Origin: Promethearchaeota archaeon
Lineage (GTDB): Archaea > Asgardarchaeota > Lokiarchaeia > Sigyniarchaeales > SOKP01
Length of the DNA: 54,013 bases
NCBI GenBank assembly: GCA_016839915.1
Contig: JAEOTH010000019.1
Location: forward strand, 1 to 54,013
Direction: 5' to 3'
Each line of letters starts with the position of its first letter. Positions within the stretch are counted from its first letter, which is position 1. The position numbers and the translations under genes were made by a program. Shown in pieces: positions 52,830 through 54,013 of this stretch. The notes under the pieces were generated by a model, which saw nothing but the letters and a program-made list of their open reading frames with translations, made no database searches and was not told the DNA's origin.

Positions 52830-53321
52830 TTATATAAATATTATTATAAATAGAATTAAGAAAAAAGGCGTTAGAAAATCAGCTAGAGAGGTAACGAATG
52901 GAATTAGAAAATTATTTGGATCTTTCCCTCGCTTGAATAAGAATATAGCACCAAAAAATAATGTTATAAACATTATAAAAAAAATCAATAAAATTGTAAT
53001 TGTTATAATAAAAATCATAAATATCGGATTTACAATTCCAATACCAGTTAACGCGCCCATCAAGTAACCTAAAATTAAAAGAGCGCCTAAACTTAATAAA
53101 AGTGTTATAATTAATCCATAAAAATCTTCTTTTAATCTATCTGATTTCTGAATTTTCGGAAGTAAGGTTCCTATATAAAGATGTGTAGTCAATCTTGAAA
53201 CAAGAACAGTTGAGATATCGCCTACTAAAGAGTTTAAAGCTGGAATTATTAAGAGCATTATAGGAATAGTAGATAATAATTCTTTATTTGAAGATAATAA
53301 CGTTCCGGAGATTAACCCCAT
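52830..53321 (-). CDS. MgtE-type cation transporter, second half (true start likely upstream)
   Basis: A 163-residue membrane protein from ATG 53321. PALNSLVGDISTVLVSRLTT and KDPNNFLIPFVTSLADFLTP mark an MgtE membrane domain. The ATG cuts the first helix in half: the open frame upstream reads ESIFIVILSSLMGLISG and continues back to the TAA that ends the first-half gene. No ATG, GTG or TTG lies between. ATA 53381, six bases after GGGGGTG, is a possible start, or the two halves form one protein by readthrough. MgtE proteins carry Mg2+ or other divalent ions. Confidence 0.8.
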   Translation of the reverse strand: MGLISGTLLSSNKELLSTIPIMLLIIPALNSLVGDISTVLVSRLTTHLYIGTLLPKIQKSDRLKEDFYGLIITLLLSLGALLILGYLMGALTGIGIVNPIFMIFIITITILLIFFIMFITLFFGAIFLFKRGKDPNNFLIPFVTSLADFLTPFFLILFIIIFI

Positions 53322-53381
53322 TAAGGAAGATAATATTACAATAAAAATAGATTCTTTAAAGATTTTCTTGTAGTAGTTTAT

Positions 53382-53933
53382 TTAAGGCACCCCCAACATT
53401 ATTAAAGTTAAGAAAAAACAAAAAACTGTAGAAAAATCATCAATTGCAGTCATTACAGGATTTACTATATTATTTGGATTCAAACCTTTTTGAAAAGCTA
53501 AGTAATTCAATCCAGTAGAACTAGGAATTGAAATTAATAAAGTTAAGACAATTGTGATAGTAGGAATTGCTAAAAAATATAGAATTGGGAAATCTAATTT
53601 GAAAAATGCTAAATTTAAGATAAAAGAAAAAATGCTTATAAAAAATGCTGTGATTATTGATAGAGTATAAGTTGCGAGAACATTCTCTATCCAAGATCTT
53701 CTAGAAAAATCTCCAATAACCAAATCACGAGAGGTTCTGGCTATGAATGGACCACTCAAATTACCTCTTAGAGAAAGAAGTGCTGGAATCATTAAAATTA
53801 AAACAGGAAAACTGTAAAAAGGTAATATTAAAAGAGATAATACTATTCCTGCTAACAGGTCTCCAATAATAGATATAAGTTCTGCTGGGAATGTTTCTTT
53901 AACAATCTTTCCTTTAGAGTCTTGAGTCTCCAT
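53382..53933 (-). CDS. MgtE-type cation transporter, first half
   Basis: A 183-residue membrane protein. PALLSLRGNLSGPFIARTSR and LNPNNIVNPVMTAIDDFSTV are the MgtE (SLC41-type) membrane motifs, with the Asp pair that lines the Mg2+ path. It has five predicted helices. GAGGAGG shortly before ATG 53933 is a strong ribosome site. The second half follows in the same frame after TAA 53382-53384, and the PhoU/TrkA-C gene comes next, so the three form an operon. The 80 bases to the window end hold a TATA-like stretch and the leader. Confidence 0.87.
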   Translation of the reverse strand: METQDSKGKIVKETFPAELISIIGDLLAGIVLSLLILPFYSFPVLILMIPALLSLRGNLSGPFIARTSRDLVIGDFSRRSWIENVLATYTLSIITAFFISIFSFILNLAFFKLDFPILYFLAIPTITIVLTLLISIPSSTGLNYLAFQKGLNPNNIVNPVMTAIDDFSTVFCFFLTLIMLGVP

Positions 53934-54013
53934 ATACCATCCTCCTCAGAATCCATTGTTTTAGAAACTTGATTTTGAGCCATTTTTCTTTAAATTTAAT
54001 ATTATATATAGTA

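Noticed and set aside
1-54013. tRNA, rRNA, CRISPR array or intact transposase
   Set aside because: I found no GC-rich cloverleaf-like stretch, no regularly spaced repeats and no transposase motif; the only repeats seen are the 19-bp pair, operator half sites and decayed gene copies.

Overview
The window looks like an Asgard archaeon, most likely of the Lokiarchaeia type; this is an inference from gene content. Supporting signs are very AT-rich DNA, small GTPases of Ras/Rab and Arf type with extra longin/roadblock-like domains, a TATA-binding protein with two TFB-like factors, an archaeosortase, a lone MtrH-type methyltransferase, a tungsten-type aldehyde:ferredoxin oxidoreductase, F420-type luciferase-like oxidoreductases, a SET protein and an HDAC-family hydrolase. 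Ribosome binding sites, where present, are pieces of AGGAGGTGATC (GGTGA, GTGAT, GGAG), matching the usual archaeal 16S 3' end. Several genes start with TTG or GTG. I see no tRNA, rRNA, CRISPR array or intact insertion sequence.

Layout. 1-5 kb: a partial Arf-like GTPase, a LOG-like protein, a PurM/AIR-synthase-like enzyme, a three-domain GTPase, a decayed helix-turn-helix gene and a membrane-anchored C1q-like protein. 5-7 kb: MtrH-like methyltransferase and an archaeosortase with a small membrane partner. 7-13 kb: TBP, YkgJ-type cysteine cluster protein, macro domain protein, PEP synthase, UPF0147. 13-18 kb: two paralogous Rab-like GTPases separated by an MFS transporter that lies between 19-bp near-perfect direct repeats, then a nitroreductase. 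18-26 kb: Lrp-type RAM domain, hydroxyacyl-CoA dehydrogenase, BKACE, GPH-type transporter, and the threonine-to-glycine pair kbl/tdh with a decayed second tdh copy. 27-32 kb: methyltransferase, a Cys-rich ferredoxin protein, HDAC-like hydrolase, two LLM oxidoreductases, a GNAT. 32-41 kb: two tandem P-type ATPases with unusual ion sites, a divergent TFB, a membrane protein and a second TFB with a long palindrome upstream.

41-54 kb: small membrane and Cys-rich proteins, a flavodoxin-membrane fusion, an Lrp regulator, a DMT transporter, AOR, and a compact redox cassette: MarR regulator, 27-residue di-cysteine peptide and iron-sulfur flavoprotein, with a perfect palindromic operator over the promoter. 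The cassette sits between an intact GNAT gene and its decayed copy. The end holds endonuclease IV, a SET protein, a PhoU/TrkA-C double protein and two MgtE half-transporters separated by one in-frame stop.

The metabolic genes fit an anaerobic, amino-acid-using heterotroph with ferredoxin and F420 redox chemistry: threonine breakdown, acyl-CoA steps, aldehyde oxidation and gluconeogenesis through PEP synthase. The strongest leads are the MarR/di-Cys peptide/flavoprotein cassette, the GTPases sharing a GP-x-P N-terminal domain, the P-type ATPase pair, and genes whose sequence demands a start upstream of any ATG/GTG/TTG.
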